A DNA stretch of 36,534 nt from an uncultured bacterium (GCA_903835185.1 CAILLX010000108.1:1-36534); one strand, 5' to 3'. Counted from the stretch's first letter, positions 7,789 to 16,789 are shown. Notes: generated by a model not told the origin, from the letters alone. Numbers and translations: made by a program.

Positions 7789-10700
7789 ATGCAGATACTC
7801 CCAACAGACTCAGCTCTCAGGAAAGAAAAAGAGGCATATAAGATGGAGACAACTTATAGTGAGGCGGTAAAAGGCGAGGGGATAGCAACAGTGGAGAGCC
7901 AGGACGTCCGGACGGGTGGAGCGACAAGTCAGGATAAGGATTTCTATGCACTCTACTGGGAGTCCACCCAGGAGACTCTGATAGGTCTTTATGGTAAGCG
8001 TGACACAGCGACCGGTTTGCCAGTCGAGACTGTCAATGAGATTGTTTATAGAGTGGCTGAAGCGGTAGCAATAGCTGAGCTGAAGTATGTAATGGATCCT
8101 GAGCAGCTGGTTAATCTCACATTGGACCAGGCGGTAAAAGATCAAAGGGTAGTAAGGTGGAAACATCTGTTTGCAGACAATATCGGCAGCCAGCGCTTCT
8201 GGGCTAACACTCCAGCAAACATCAATGCAGATCCTGTAGTGTCGCTGAAAGTTCTTCAGTATTGGGCACACGGTATCCTTGCCAAGATCAAGGAAGAAGA
8301 TATCTGGCTCAGATCAGAGCAGTTGAGACAGGCGTATGTATCCAATCAGATTCAAAAGCTATCGGCTCACGAGATTGAAATGGGGCGCCTGGCTTCCGAA
8401 CTGCGTGGACGTGGTTGCCTGGCAGCTTGCGGTGTCGCATATGTTGTAGATACTTTGGAAGGGATTCAAGAGGCTGCCAAGATAGAAGCTCTGGCAGCTA
8501 AAGCAGCGATGGGTATGGGGCTCAATACGTCAAGTTTACGCCCCTGGTCGTCAGTAATTGCCAACGGGGCAGCTGCCTCCGGACCAGATCGCTTCTATGA
8601 AAAGACCATAGCTAAGGCTGTCGAAGCTGTAGCTCAGGGCGGCCGTCGTGGTGGTGCACTCATTGAGCTGCGCAATTCAGACCATCCGGACATCTTGTTC
8701 TTTGTAGACAAGAAGAAATTGATCCCGCCGCCGACACTCTCTGGTGTCTATAAAGAAGTCCAGAAAGAGATGAGGCAGCAGCCGGGCGAAAGCACAATGA
8801 GCTACAAGCAGCGCATCCTTGCCGACGCAGAGAAGCGTTATGGTGAGCTGTATGCTCAATATGTCGAGCGTCAGAATTATTTGCGCAACACCAATATCAC
8901 TTTCCTTGCCATGCCGGGCTTTATGGAAGCAGTAAAGAAGCAACGCTTTTATCCGGCAACATTTGGCAAAAAGATCTGGGACGGTCCTGTATACGATCCC
9001 AGAAAGCCGATACTAGACGAGAAGACAAGGCAGGTTAAAGTCAACAAGCTGACTAAAGAACCTGTATACGATGAGTATTCTGTAGAGATAGCAAAATATC
9101 CTGAAGTTCTCGAGGCAGCCCGCAAACTCAATAACGCCATAGTTGAGATTACAGATAAGTTTGTGCGCGTGCGCGGACACTTCTATGCCCCCGAAGTATT
9201 TGGCAGAATTATTGAAGGAATGAAGACATCAGGCGAGCCGGGGTTGGCTTTCTTTGAGACTATCAATGCCGGCAACGCCAACCCCCATGCCTATGAACTC
9301 AACACCTGCAACCCTTGCGGCGAGCAGTTCCTACCTGCAGGACTAGGGCTTGATGGGCGTACTTATATGGGTAATTGCAACCTTTCCTCCATTCATGCAG
9401 CTCATCGTGACTTCTGGAATCCGGACGGCACCTTCAATATGGCTGCCATGAAATCAGTAGTCAAAATCCAGCAGCGCTTTATGGACAACGTCACAGATGT
9501 GAGCTGGTATCCTCTACCTGCTCAAAATATGACAGCTCGTCTTGAGCGCCGCAATGGTGGTGGCTTTGCCGGCATAGCTGAATTTCTCTCCCGACTGGAG
9601 CTGGAGTTTGGCAAACAAGAGGCGTTAGCTGCAGTTGAAGATCTTTATCGGCAGTATACGCGTGCGTCTGTTGAAGCATCAGTCGAGCTTGCATCCGAGC
9701 GTGGAGTTTACCCGCTCTGGGAAGGCAGTCGCTTCCATAAGAGGGGGCTGCGCGTGCGCAATAGCTGCATGACTAATAATGCTCCAACAGGAACACTTGC
9801 TCAAGCGATGCAGACAAGCTGGGGTGTCGATCCTCACAACGGTATCGTCTTCTCGCGCAAAGTGCGTTCCCGCTTTGTCAACTTTGTTGCTCCCGGCTTC
9901 CGTGAATTGATGCAGAAGTACAATGCCTGGCCAGCAACTGAAGAGGCACAGAGCGCCCTCATGCAAAAGATAAGGGACAATCATAAATCTTGCCGCGGGC
10001 TGTCTGAGGTGCCTGAAGCTGTGCAAAAAGCCTTCCCGATTCGGGTGGAGGTTGAGCCGGAAGCATACATCCGCCATCTGTCAGCAGTGCACAAAGGTGC
10101 AGACGAGTGTCCTGAAGCGTTCAATTCAGTGTCAAACACATGCTCTATTCCGCTTGATTCTAATGAAAAAGCAGTGCACGATAGCGCCATGCTGGCCTGG
10201 GAACTGGGAGTTAAAGACATAACTTTCTATCCTGACGGTAGCAGACTCAGCCAACCGGTTGAGAAGATTGCACGTGAGAACTATGAAGGTGATGTAGATC
10301 TTCTCACTCTGGTTGGACACCATGAGCGCCGTTCTATCAACATAGACGAGACTAGCGGTCAAACGTACAAAGTGCGTGTAGGTTCTCCCAGCGGTGGGTC
10401 AACATTGCATGTCAGCCTCAATCATGAGGTTAATCGTCCTGGCGAGCTGATTGAAGTCTATGCCCGCATGGGCAAGCCTGGAGCCATTGAGTCAGGATTA
10501 TTTGAAGCGGTTGGTCGCCTCTCCTCTGCTTTCTTGCAGTATGCTGCTGAACTTGGCGAAGAAGAGCGTGCTAAAGCCGAACGGACAATAGTGCGCCAGC
10601 TGGTAAATATTCAGTCCGGCTATCCGGCCTTCTTCAAGTTCGGCGATGCTGAAAAAGCCCTGGTTGTTCAGTCGCCGTGTGACGGCTTGGCTAAATCAAT

Positions 10701-10929
10701 TCTGCAGTATCGGCGCACTTTTGAGGGTCCGGCCAACGGTGCTGCCGGCGCAGCTACTGTCCCGCTTAGCACTGTGCGCTCTACAGCACATAAGGCACCA
10801 GCTGAAGATTCCAGCGATGATAGCTGGTCGGAGTCCATCTCTGCTTGCAGCAAATGCGGAAGCACAGAATGGCTTAAGATAGATGGCTGCCTGGTCTGCC
10901 AGGGTTGCAGCTATTCTAAGTGTGGCTAA
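7789..10929 (+). CDS. nrdJ: Adenosylcobalamin-dependent (class II) ribonucleotide reductase
   Basis: This 1046-residue enzyme reduces ribonucleotides to deoxyribonucleotides using a thiyl radical generated from vitamin B12, without oxygen dependence. Family words include ANTPANINA, GGRRGGALIELRNSDHPD, NTCNPCGEQFLPAG, GNCNLSSIH, NAPTGTLAQ and a C-terminal region with SGGSTLHVSLNH and SGYPAFFKFGD, of the TSCPD type. The protein ends in a Cys-rich tail with CSKCG and CLVCQGC, plausibly the redox or zinc module. The start is supported by AAAGGAAG seven bases before ATG 7789. No nrdR, nrdA/B or nrdD is in the window. The nearest downstream gene is the J-like protein, 141 bases away and same strand, possibly co-transcribed. 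Regulation by B12 is plausible but not shown. Confidence 0.96.
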   Translation: MQILPTDSALRKEKEAYKMETTYSEAVKGEGIATVESQDVRTGGATSQDKDFYALYWESTQETLIGLYGKRDTATGLPVETVNEIVYRVAEAVAIAELKYVMDPEQLVNLTLDQAVKDQRVVRWKHLFADNIGSQRFWANTPANINADPVVSLKVLQYWAHGILAKIKEEDIWLRSEQLRQAYVSNQIQKLSAHEIEMGRLASELRGRGCLAACGVAYVVDTLEGIQEAAKIEALAAKAAMGMGLNTSSLRPWSSVIANGAAASGPDRFYEKTIAKAVEAVAQGGRRGGALIELRNSDHPDILFFVDKKKLIPPPTLSGVYKEVQKEMRQQPGESTMSYKQRILADAEKRYGELYAQYVERQNYLRNTNITFLAMPGFMEAVKKQRFYPATFGKKIWDGPVYDPRKPILDEKTRQVKVNKLTKEPVYDEYSVEIAKYPEVLEAARKLNNAIVEITDKFVRVRGHFYAPEVFGRIIEGMKTSGEPGLAFFETINAGNANPHAYELNTCNPCGEQFLPAGLGLDGRTYMGNCNLSSIHAAHRDFWNPDGTFNMAAMKSVVKIQQRFMDNVTDVSWYPLPAQNMTARLERRNGGGFAGIAEFLSRLELEFGKQEALAAVEDLYRQYTRASVEASVELASERGVYPLWEGSRFHKRGLRVRNSCMTNNAPTGTLAQAMQTSWGVDPHNGIVFSRKVRSRFVNFVAPGFRELMQKYNAWPATEEAQSALMQKIRDNHKSCRGLSEVPEAVQKAFPIRVEVEPEAYIRHLSAVHKGADECPEAFNSVSNTCSIPLDSNEKAVHDSAMLAWELGVKDITFYPDGSRLSQPVEKIARENYEGDVDLLTLVGHHERRSINIDETSGQTYKVRVGSPSGGSTLHVSLNHEVNRPGELIEVYARMGKPGAIESGLFEAVGRLSSAFLQYAAELGEEERAKAERTIVRQLVNIQSGYPAFFKFGDAEKALVVQSPCDGLAKSILQYRRTFEGPANGAAGAATVPLSTVRSTAHKAPAEDSSDDSWSESISACSKCGSTEWLKIDGCLVCQGCSYSKCG

Positions 10930-10972
10930 CCTTCTCTGACAGGCAATAAGATGTTTGCTATGCCATGAGGAC

Positions 10973-10989
10973 GCAGGCATCTTGCCTGC
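10973..10989. repeat. GCAGGC-ATCTT-GCCTGC hairpin after nrdJ
   Basis: A perfect 6-bp stem with a 5-nt loop lies 44 bases after the nrdJ stop. There is no T-run, so it is not a classical terminator. From memory, similar GCAGGCAAGATGCCTGC words are frequent intergenic repeats in some cyanobacterial genomes; only one full copy occurs here. Confidence 0.45.
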
Positions 10990-11070
10990 CCAGAAGCTGA
11001 ATTGTTCCTCTTGGTAAGTCATTTGTGACCAGTTGCCAATTGCTCAACAAGAGAGAAAATCGGGTAAGCT

Positions 11071-12042
11071 TTGAATAGCTTCTTAGAAAGGCTTTCTGCT
11101 TGTGTGTTGAATGTTATGGAAAGTAAGGCGTTTAAAGACTATTACTACACCCTGGGTATCTCAAGCGACGCTACCCCTCAGGAAATTCAAGGGGCCTATA
11201 ATGACCTCTATGAAAAGTACGGGCCACATATAAGCGTAAGTGGCATGGATCCTGAAATGCTCCTTAAGGCTTATAAGGACATAAGTGAAGCATATGAAGT
11301 GCTTATGGACCCTGAGAAGCGAAAAGAGTATGACAAACATTGCTCTCCGCACATGCAAAAGGTTGATTTGCGGGCGCTGTGGACAAAGTTTTCAGGAATG
11401 CAGAAGAAGAAGGAAGACAAGAAAGTCAAAGCTGTCGACACTGAGATTGAAGTTGAAGTAACACTTAGAGAAGCTGTTAAAGGCTGCAAGAAGCCGGCTA
11501 GTCTGCAAGAGCCTAAGGTTTGTGATAGTTGCGCTGGATTGAAGCCTGTTCAACGTATGCAGTGTCCCAACTGCCGGGGGCTTGGTTATTCTGTTGCAGA
11601 GCGGGTCCAGGACCTCGACCTGCCTTCAGGCATGTTTGACAAGATGGTGATCAGACAGCCGGAGCTCGGCAAGTTTGATCTGGCTGCAGGTTCACGTGGT
11701 GACCTGGTAATTCGCATTAAGCTCAGGCAGCACCCGCTGTTCAATGTGCTTGGACGCGATATTACGTGTACTGTGCCGGTTACGATTTATGAGGCCGTTC
11801 TTGGAGCCGAGGTAGAGGTTCCTACTGCTACAGGCAAAGTAATTATGCGGGTGCAACCCAAGACACAGACAGGGCAGGTCTACCGGCTTAAAGGGTTGGG
11901 ACTGGCAGGGGCAGACCAGCTGGTTACTGTTGAAATTGTCACTCCACAGCAGCTGAGCGATGATGAGCTGGCGATGTATCGCAGACTGAAAGAGCTTTCC
12001 AGAGATCCCAATCCGAGAGAGTCGCTTTATAGCAAGTTATAG
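11071..12042 (+). CDS. DnaJ-like protein with J-like region lacking HPD and a half zinc finger
   Basis: A 323-residue J-protein relative. The J-like region (about 23-90) keeps KDYYYTLGI, the helix-III words SEAYEVL and DPEKRKEYD, but the loop that should read HPD reads KYGPHISV, so the motif needed to stimulate DnaK ATPase is absent. There is no Gly/Phe linker. Only two Cys pairs (CDSC and CPNCRGLGY) remain of the usual four CxxCxGxG repeats. The C-terminal substrate-binding half looks normal (GSRGDLVIRIKLRQHPLFNVLGRDI, abbreviated here as GSRGDLVIRI...HPLF). It may act as a holdase or a client-binding partner independent of DnaK. The frame opens with TTG 11071; ATG 11116 just before the J-like region is an equally likely start. 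Neither has a strong ribosome site. Confidence 0.8.
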   Translation: MNSFLERLSACVLNVMESKAFKDYYYTLGISSDATPQEIQGAYNDLYEKYGPHISVSGMDPEMLLKAYKDISEAYEVLMDPEKRKEYDKHCSPHMQKVDLRALWTKFSGMQKKKEDKKVKAVDTEIEVEVTLREAVKGCKKPASLQEPKVCDSCAGLKPVQRMQCPNCRGLGYSVAERVQDLDLPSGMFDKMVIRQPELGKFDLAAGSRGDLVIRIKLRQHPLFNVLGRDITCTVPVTIYEAVLGAEVEVPTATGKVIMRVQPKTQTGQVYRLKGLGLAGADQLVTVEIVTPQQLSDDELAMYRRLKELSRDPNPRESLYSKL

Positions 12043-12602
12043 GACAGGACAGGTTCTGTTCTTTCAGCTTGCCACTGCGACTTTGCTATTGCCGTCAGGG
12101 TGAGCTGTTGACCGCTTTACATTGCTTCATGCAGCTGCGCTATCTATCAAGGAGATGCTTTTGGCTCTGTAGGGGCGCTGAACTGACTGTCTGCCTCCCC
12201 CAAAAAGCCACCATTTATTCCGTATATATATAAACTATTAATGCCAGAAGCAGAGCTGTTATCTTCTACAAAAGCCGCTTAGTTGCCCCTTTCTGAGTGG
12301 GCTTTCATCCATATTTGCATTTGAGTTGCTGCATACGTACTGTTAGTTAACTTCAATACATTACTGAACAAACATCCAGAGAACAGCATTTAAAATCCCC
12401 CACGCCAGTTTAAACAACAAACAGTTCCTGATTGCGATTCTCTGATCGTAAGAAGAGTGATTGGGCTGTCTGGCAAGGATGTTTGCTCGCTACGCCTCTA
12501 AATTGGCGTGGGCAGCTTGGCTGTAACCCAATCAGACCACCTTCTAGCCGGCAAGCTTGTGAAACAGCTGCCTTTCGAGCTGTATGTGAAAGGAGAAAAG
12601 AC
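12043..12602. other. 560-nt leader region of the phosphoesterase operon
   Basis: No gene is visible. The region is AT-richer than its flanks, with an alternating TATATATATA stretch near 12224-12233. CCCACGCCAGTTT (12399-12411) and AAATTGGCGTGGG (12500-12512) are reverse complements at 12 of 13 positions, 88 bases apart. ACAGCT/AGCTGT (12564-12583) forms a small hairpin just before the ribosome site. These point to a structured 5' leader for the operon that begins at 12603. Confidence 0.5.
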
Positions 12603-13607
12603 ATGCAAAAGCAGAAGAGTCCTGTTCTGATCCGTGAAACGCCCGAGCAGAGACAGGCGATTATCAACGCCATCTTCGTGAACGGGCAGCGCCTTGGAGA
12701 CGCCGACTTTCTCCAGACGGACCGCATAGTGGGTATCAAGGTGCCGGATGGTTTCCGCGGCATCGTCTACCCAGACTCGCACTCGCCCTATGAGGACACT
12801 GGCGTGCTCAGGGCAATCTGGGATTTTGCCGCTTTGTGGCAACCGCACATGGCCTTCGATCTCGGAGACATCATCGACCTCTCCTTCCTGTCCCGGTGGC
12901 CTGCCAACGCCAGAGGTGGGCAACCGTTCAGTCAGCAGGATGAATTTGAAAGTGCCCGGCGGCAGCTGCGCCAGAAGGCTCGGGCAGGTAACCCGGAAAA
13001 ACTGGTTGTCATCCCCGGCAACCATGACGACCGGGTTAGGCAGCAGATCTCAGGCGACTCCGCCAAGTTTTCGCGGCTGATGAATGGTGGCAATCGCGAG
13101 TTTCTCACCGACGTGGTGACCAACTTGCTCGGCTTCGACGACAAGGACAAGATGCTGTTTGCCTGGGGAATCGGGCAGACAGGCGGGCGTGAAGGTGGCG
13201 TGATGGTGGGCGATTTTCGCCTGCGGCACGGCAACTATGTCAACGCAAAGCCGGGGTACGCTGCGTACACCCACTGGCTGCGGCAGCTGGTGAACATCAT
13301 CATGGGGCACGTTCACCGGGCCGGTGACTTTGCTGTCGAGACAAGATCTGGACAGGTGGCGCGCGGTGCTGAGGTTGGACATACGTTCAACACAAAGAGC
13401 CCCGGGGCCAACTATCTGGGTGCCGACAACGACTGGGTGCATGCTTTCGGTGTGTTGACCTGCGTCAATGGCGTGGTCAACATGCAGGTCGTGCCTTTCT
13501 TGCAAGGGTATGACGAGCACGGACGCCTCCGTGAGTATGCCACCTGGGTGGATGCTGACAAGGATGCTGACAACCAAATCGTCGAGTTCGCTGTTCAGGA
13601 CATGTAG
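12603..13607 (+). CDS. Calcineurin-like metallophosphoesterase (intact active site)
   Basis: A 334-residue metallophosphoesterase with all dimetal-site blocks: PDSHSPY (D-x-H) near residue 58, LGDIIDLS, VIPGNHDDR, LRHGNYV and MGHVHRAGD. The layout resembles phage-type and bacterial DNA/RNA or nucleotide phosphoesterases, but the substrate is not evident. ATG 12603 is chosen because AAAGGAG lies eight bases before it; the open frame extends upstream to 12432 without further support. It is the first gene of a three-gene set with spacings of 24 and 23 bases and similar ribosome sites. A hand count of its first 50 codons gives about 70% GC at third positions, against about 46% in the histidine kinase gene of this window, hinting at a different history. 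The third gene of the operon looks like a dead copy of this fold. Confidence 0.88.
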   Translation: MQKQKSPVLIRETPEQRQAIINAIFVNGQRLGDADFLQTDRIVGIKVPDGFRGIVYPDSHSPYEDTGVLRAIWDFAALWQPHMAFDLGDIIDLSFLSRWPANARGGQPFSQQDEFESARRQLRQKARAGNPEKLVVIPGNHDDRVRQQISGDSAKFSRLMNGGNREFLTDVVTNLLGFDDKDKMLFAWGIGQTGGREGGVMVGDFRLRHGNYVNAKPGYAAYTHWLRQLVNIIMGHVHRAGDFAVETRSGQVARGAEVGHTFNTKSPGANYLGADNDWVHAFGVLTCVNGVVNMQVVPFLQGYDEHGRLREYATWVDADKDADNQIVEFAVQDM

Positions 13608-13631
13608 GACAGCGAGGAAGGAGTGAACACC

Positions 13632-14399
13632 ATGTCTTCCAAGAAAGGCAAAACAGAGATTGTCATCCCGAAGAACGTTCTGAGGAAGCCCGCGCGGTTC
13701 TGGGATGCCACTGCTGCCATTGATGTTGACGAGGTGGTCCTCAAGTTCACTGCAGGGCTGCAAGGGTACGTCCAGAAGGCGCTGGACAACGAGGGTACTG
13801 GCCGCAAGGTCAACCTTCTGGCTTCGACAACTTACTACTACCATGCCGATCCTGAGACCGGACTCACCCGTGACGAGGAGGGCTTCTACATCAGGGAGTT
13901 TTTCGCGTCGCGCGAGTTTGGCTCACTTGCTTTCTGCGATGGAGCCAAGCAAGGCATTGCTGTACTTAAGAAGTCTGGCATTCAGCCGCTCTTCATCACA
14001 AATGTGCCGGGCGCTATGGACACCAGCGGTGACCAGCACCAGCCCTACAGCTGGGGTACTGCTCAGAGGCTTCGCCTGAAGCAGCTCAGTGAAGCTGGAC
14101 TGGTCTCGGTTCCTGAAGACGTCATCTTCTGCTCGGCTCACAGGAAGCCGGTGGAGATGACCGAGAAGCTGCTTCGTGTCCCGATTCTGGTGGATGACCG
14201 TCCGAGCACGCTGGTTACGGCCAGTGAGGACTATGGACTGATCGCCATCGGCATCCGCACCAACCAGACGAGGTACAACCAGCGCAACCACGAGGGCATC
14301 GTCTGGTTCAACAGCCTGGCTGAGGCTGTGCCCTACATCAGGGCAATCTTCAAGAAGCTCGCACAGCTGGGGCTTCTGAAGACTTCAACAGCTCGCTGA
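13632..14399 (+). CDS. HAD-superfamily phosphatase/nucleotidase-like protein
   Basis: This 255-residue protein shows a HAD core: AAIDVDEVV supplies the DxD nucleophile and acid (motif I), LFITNVPG the motif II Thr, and ILVDDRPST the terminal acidic pair (motif IV). A Lys in the KPVEM stretch may be motif III. It has no membrane segment. ATG 13632 has AAGGAG eight bases upstream; a GTG nine bases earlier overlaps that site and is less likely. It sits between an intact metallophosphoesterase and a degenerate one in what looks like one transcript, so it probably acts on the product or substrate of the same pathway. Known relatives include 5'-nucleotidases and nucleic-acid end phosphatases; I cannot choose between them. 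Confidence 0.72.
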   Translation: MSSKKGKTEIVIPKNVLRKPARFWDATAAIDVDEVVLKFTAGLQGYVQKALDNEGTGRKVNLLASTTYYYHADPETGLTRDEEGFYIREFFASREFGSLAFCDGAKQGIAVLKKSGIQPLFITNVPGAMDTSGDQHQPYSWGTAQRLRLKQLSEAGLVSVPEDVIFCSAHRKPVEMTEKLLRVPILVDDRPSTLVTASEDYGLIAIGIRTNQTRYNQRNHEGIVWFNSLAEAVPYIRAIFKKLAQLGLLKTSTAR

Positions 14400-14422
14400 G
14401 ATCGGGAAAGGAGTGATTTCAA

Positions 14423-15574
14423 ATGAAGCAGAGTCCGTTCTACAAAATCCACGTTCCAGTACCGCACTGGACGTCTGCTGCCAAGGCTGGTGTAACCCGA
14501 CTGCTCGTATCCCATGGACGCAAGGGGATGGTTCTGGGCAATCTCTTCGCTCCCGACCACGATGCTCCGGTGTTCGAGTCGGTTGTGGAGCACGTGTCCC
14601 AGTACCGCCCCGAGTGGATCATCCTGCTCGGACGCATGTTTCACGACCATGCCTTCGAGCTTGTCGCGCCCGGGGAAGCCACGCGCAACGCTGCCGAAGA
14701 TGAGCCGCCTCTGGCACAGGAAGTGGAGGCTGCCAGGGCTCTCACTGAGGTGTGGGAAGAGCGCGTCGTTGAGCTCGGTCGACTCCTTGGGCAGAACTAT
14801 CTGGTTCGCCTTGTGGAGGCTGCCGGTCCTCAGTGCAAGCTCTTCTACATCCCCGCTCTCGAAGGCAACCGTGTCAAGCTGCCTCCGGAGTCTAACATCC
14901 CCGACATCCTCAAGCGCATCCAGGGCAGTGTGGATGCGTACAGGCGTGCGACGCTTGGCGAGAATTACGATCCTGCCAACTACCCTACCCTGCCGATGAA
15001 GCGCGGCGAGTTTGCCAAGCTTCTGGGAGTGGACAAGCATCCGCAGATCTTTGTCCTGCCCTTTGGCTCGACTATCATGCTCAACTGCCTGGTGCCAAAT
15101 GCACCGACTGCGCCTGACCCAGCCAACACCAAGTCCATGGATGCCTACCTGAAGAAATATGTTGGCAACAAGGTCCGGGTGGAGATTGGCAAGAGGTCTA
15201 CGATGCACCCCATCACTGAGGGGTACAACGGTGCCATGCTTGGTGCTGTTTCGACTATCACATCCTACCCGCCTCACCATGCCAACGGCTGGTGGACCAA
15301 GTGGATCAGTGCCAACATCACGAGTCGTATCTACCTGTCGTTTGCGCAGGTGGGCATGATGTTTGCGCGCCACCGCCTGGATTTCGGTGATGGACACCTG
15401 GAGCGGTACGCCACCGGCTTCTGGTGTGGTTACAACTGGCGCGGCGCTCTCCATGGGAAGAGCTTTCCATTCGTCCGTGGCACGAATGGCTGTCGCTTTG
15501 CTCAGCTCTGGGGACACACGCTTCAGGAGAGAGAGCCTGGCGACATGGGTCGGCAAGACGTCTTTGTTCTTTAG
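14423..15574 (+). CDS. Metallophosphoesterase-like pseudoenzyme, third gene of operon
   Basis: The 383-residue product has no clear family signature, but aligned by eye with the first protein of the operon it follows the same order of blocks with the metal ligands replaced. The D-x-H block becomes GNLFAPDHD, GDIID becomes LGRMFHDHA, the IPGNHDDRV block becomes YIPALEGNRV, and MGHVHRAGD becomes LSFAQVGMM. Surrounding hydrophobic strands and spacing are kept, for example YRPEWIILLG against WQPHMAFDLG. I infer a catalytically inactive paralogue that may pair with or regulate the active enzyme. The start ATG has AAAGGAG at good spacing. An inserted segment of about 60 residues sits in the middle. 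An unrelated fold remains possible until a structure prediction is made. Confidence 0.55.
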   Translation: MKQSPFYKIHVPVPHWTSAAKAGVTRLLVSHGRKGMVLGNLFAPDHDAPVFESVVEHVSQYRPEWIILLGRMFHDHAFELVAPGEATRNAAEDEPPLAQEVEAARALTEVWEERVVELGRLLGQNYLVRLVEAAGPQCKLFYIPALEGNRVKLPPESNIPDILKRIQGSVDAYRRATLGENYDPANYPTLPMKRGEFAKLLGVDKHPQIFVLPFGSTIMLNCLVPNAPTAPDPANTKSMDAYLKKYVGNKVRVEIGKRSTMHPITEGYNGAMLGAVSTITSYPPHHANGWWTKWISANITSRIYLSFAQVGMMFARHRLDFGDGHLERYATGFWCGYNWRGALHGKSFPFVRGTNGCRFAQLWGHTLQEREPGDMGRQDVFVL

Positions 15575-15686
15575 GCTCCTGCGAGCTGCGAGCAGAGTCG
15601 TTCACCGATTAGACAAGCCAGCCAGACAACCGGCGACTGATAGTCACGGTTGTTCAACCTGGCTTGTGATCTCGGTTGTGCCGGCT

Positions 15687-15728
15687 GAAAGGCGACGGGG
15701 AGTGCGCAAGCATTCTCCGCCGCCTTTC
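15687..15728 (+). terminator. Strong hairpin after the phosphoesterase operon
   Basis: GAAAGGCG at 15687 pairs with CGCCTTTC ending at 15728, and the inner CGGGGAGTG pairs largely with CATTCTCCG. The long GC-rich stem is followed by CCATTTTG and later by CTTTTTG. It lies 113 bases after the operon and is the only notable element in the 363-nt gap before the hemerythrin gene (15938). Confidence 0.55.
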
Positions 15729-15937
15729 CCATTTTGCTGGGGTGTCTTTCTAGAAACTCTTTTTGTCGGATGATGCTATTAAACCTTATAGTGAAACTTG
15801 TCAAGGCTGAGATGCTGGAAGCTGTCCCGCCCGGCGCGCAGGTGCGGCATGGATTTTGGAGACTGAGGAACCCAGCCGTTAAATTTTGGGAGTAGACTCA
15901 GAGAATCAACAATTACCTGCAAAGGGGGCGGGAAGCC

Positions 15938-16483
15938 ATGGAGTACGAATTGGCACTTAGCAAGCAACTTTTACTGGAATACGACTTCCTTGGAGGACTG
16001 GTTGTCCGCTTCAAGGAGTTTCTGCAATTTTACAAAATGGAGCAGCAACCGGTTTGGGCGTCGTCTAAACCGCGTGAATTTGTTGCCGATCTGGCACACG
16101 CAATAGATGTTGATATTCCTGGTCACTTCGCAGTTGAAGAGAAAACGCTCTTTCCATTGATGGAGACAGATGGGTACGGCGAGATCGTGGAGATTCTCCG
16201 CAAAGATCATAAGAAGATTTTGGAGACTGCCAAGACGATACTGCCGATCGTGTCAAAACTATTGTATGAGGCTGCGCCGCTTACACCGCCGGAGTGGGAA
16301 TTGCTCCACGGACAGGTTAATGCTCTGGTGACCGATTTATTGGCGCACGCCGGAAGAGAAGAAGAGGCAATCAAACCTGCCCTGGAAAATATTTTCGATG
16401 AGTCGCAGGGAGAGGAGGTTTATCAGCGCTACCAGCGCATCGCGGAAGCCTATCAAGCTATTCACAAGAAGACAGTTACCTGA
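15938..16483 (+). CDS. Hemerythrin/HHE domain protein
   Basis: A 181-residue, mostly helical cytoplasmic protein with hemerythrin-like metal ligands: VDIPGHFAVEEKTLFP (His plus Glu pair), LRKDHKKIL, and LLAHAGREEEAIKP. Such proteins bind a di-iron centre and serve in oxygen, nitric oxide or iron sensing, or iron storage and repair. The His of the first helix is less obvious, with LLLEYDFLGGLV where an H-D/H-x-x-L pattern is usual, so the metal site may be incomplete. The start is supported by GGGGGCGGGAAG just upstream. It has no evident operon partner and stands between the phosphoesterase operon and an acyltransferase. Confidence 0.82.
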   Translation: MEYELALSKQLLLEYDFLGGLVVRFKEFLQFYKMEQQPVWASSKPREFVADLAHAIDVDIPGHFAVEEKTLFPLMETDGYGEIVEILRKDHKKILETAKTILPIVSKLLYEAAPLTPPEWELLHGQVNALVTDLLAHAGREEEAIKPALENIFDESQGEEVYQRYQRIAEAYQAIHKKTVT

Positions 16484-16498
16484 TGAGCCAGTAGCAGC

Positions 16499-16636
16499 AT
16501 GTATCAGGCACGCTCTCCATTCACCGACCTTCTTAGCGATTTACCGGCGGGAGAAGTGGATCTGTTGACAAGCGGTCGTTTCCCATCAGCTGCAAGCTGG
16601 ATTTACTCCAGCTCCCACGAGATTGCACATTTCTGA
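16499..16636 (+). CDS. Possible 45-residue small protein or cupin-like remnant
   Basis: An ATG 15 bases after the hemerythrin stop opens a 45-residue frame with coding-like composition (SPFTDLLSDLPAGEVDLL near the start). The phrase DLLSDLPAGEVDL faintly recalls the N-terminus of small cupin proteins, so this could be a decayed fragment. The ribosome site is weak. I see nothing else in the 306-nt gap before the acyltransferase. Confidence 0.2.
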   Translation: MYQARSPFTDLLSDLPAGEVDLLTSGRFPSAASWIYSSSHEIAHF

Positions 16637-16789
16637 GACAACTAGTCTGGTTCCTCAATGAAGGTGCTACTAAACTACTTGCAAAGATGTATCTTATTGC
16701 CTGCGAGCATCCATAACTGGTCGGGGCTTCAGCGTCTCAGGAGCATGCAAACAGGGTAGCAGATGCGATTATCGTGCCAGGGCTAAAGA

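Noticed and set aside
13050..13844. 264-codon minus-strand open frame
   Set aside because: It spans two well-supported plus-strand genes, including their junction, and is explained by their GC-rich third positions.
14333..15556. 407-codon minus-strand open frame
   Set aside because: It is antisense to the third gene of the phosphoesterase operon, which has a strong ribosome site and operon spacing; the antisense product is not protein-like.
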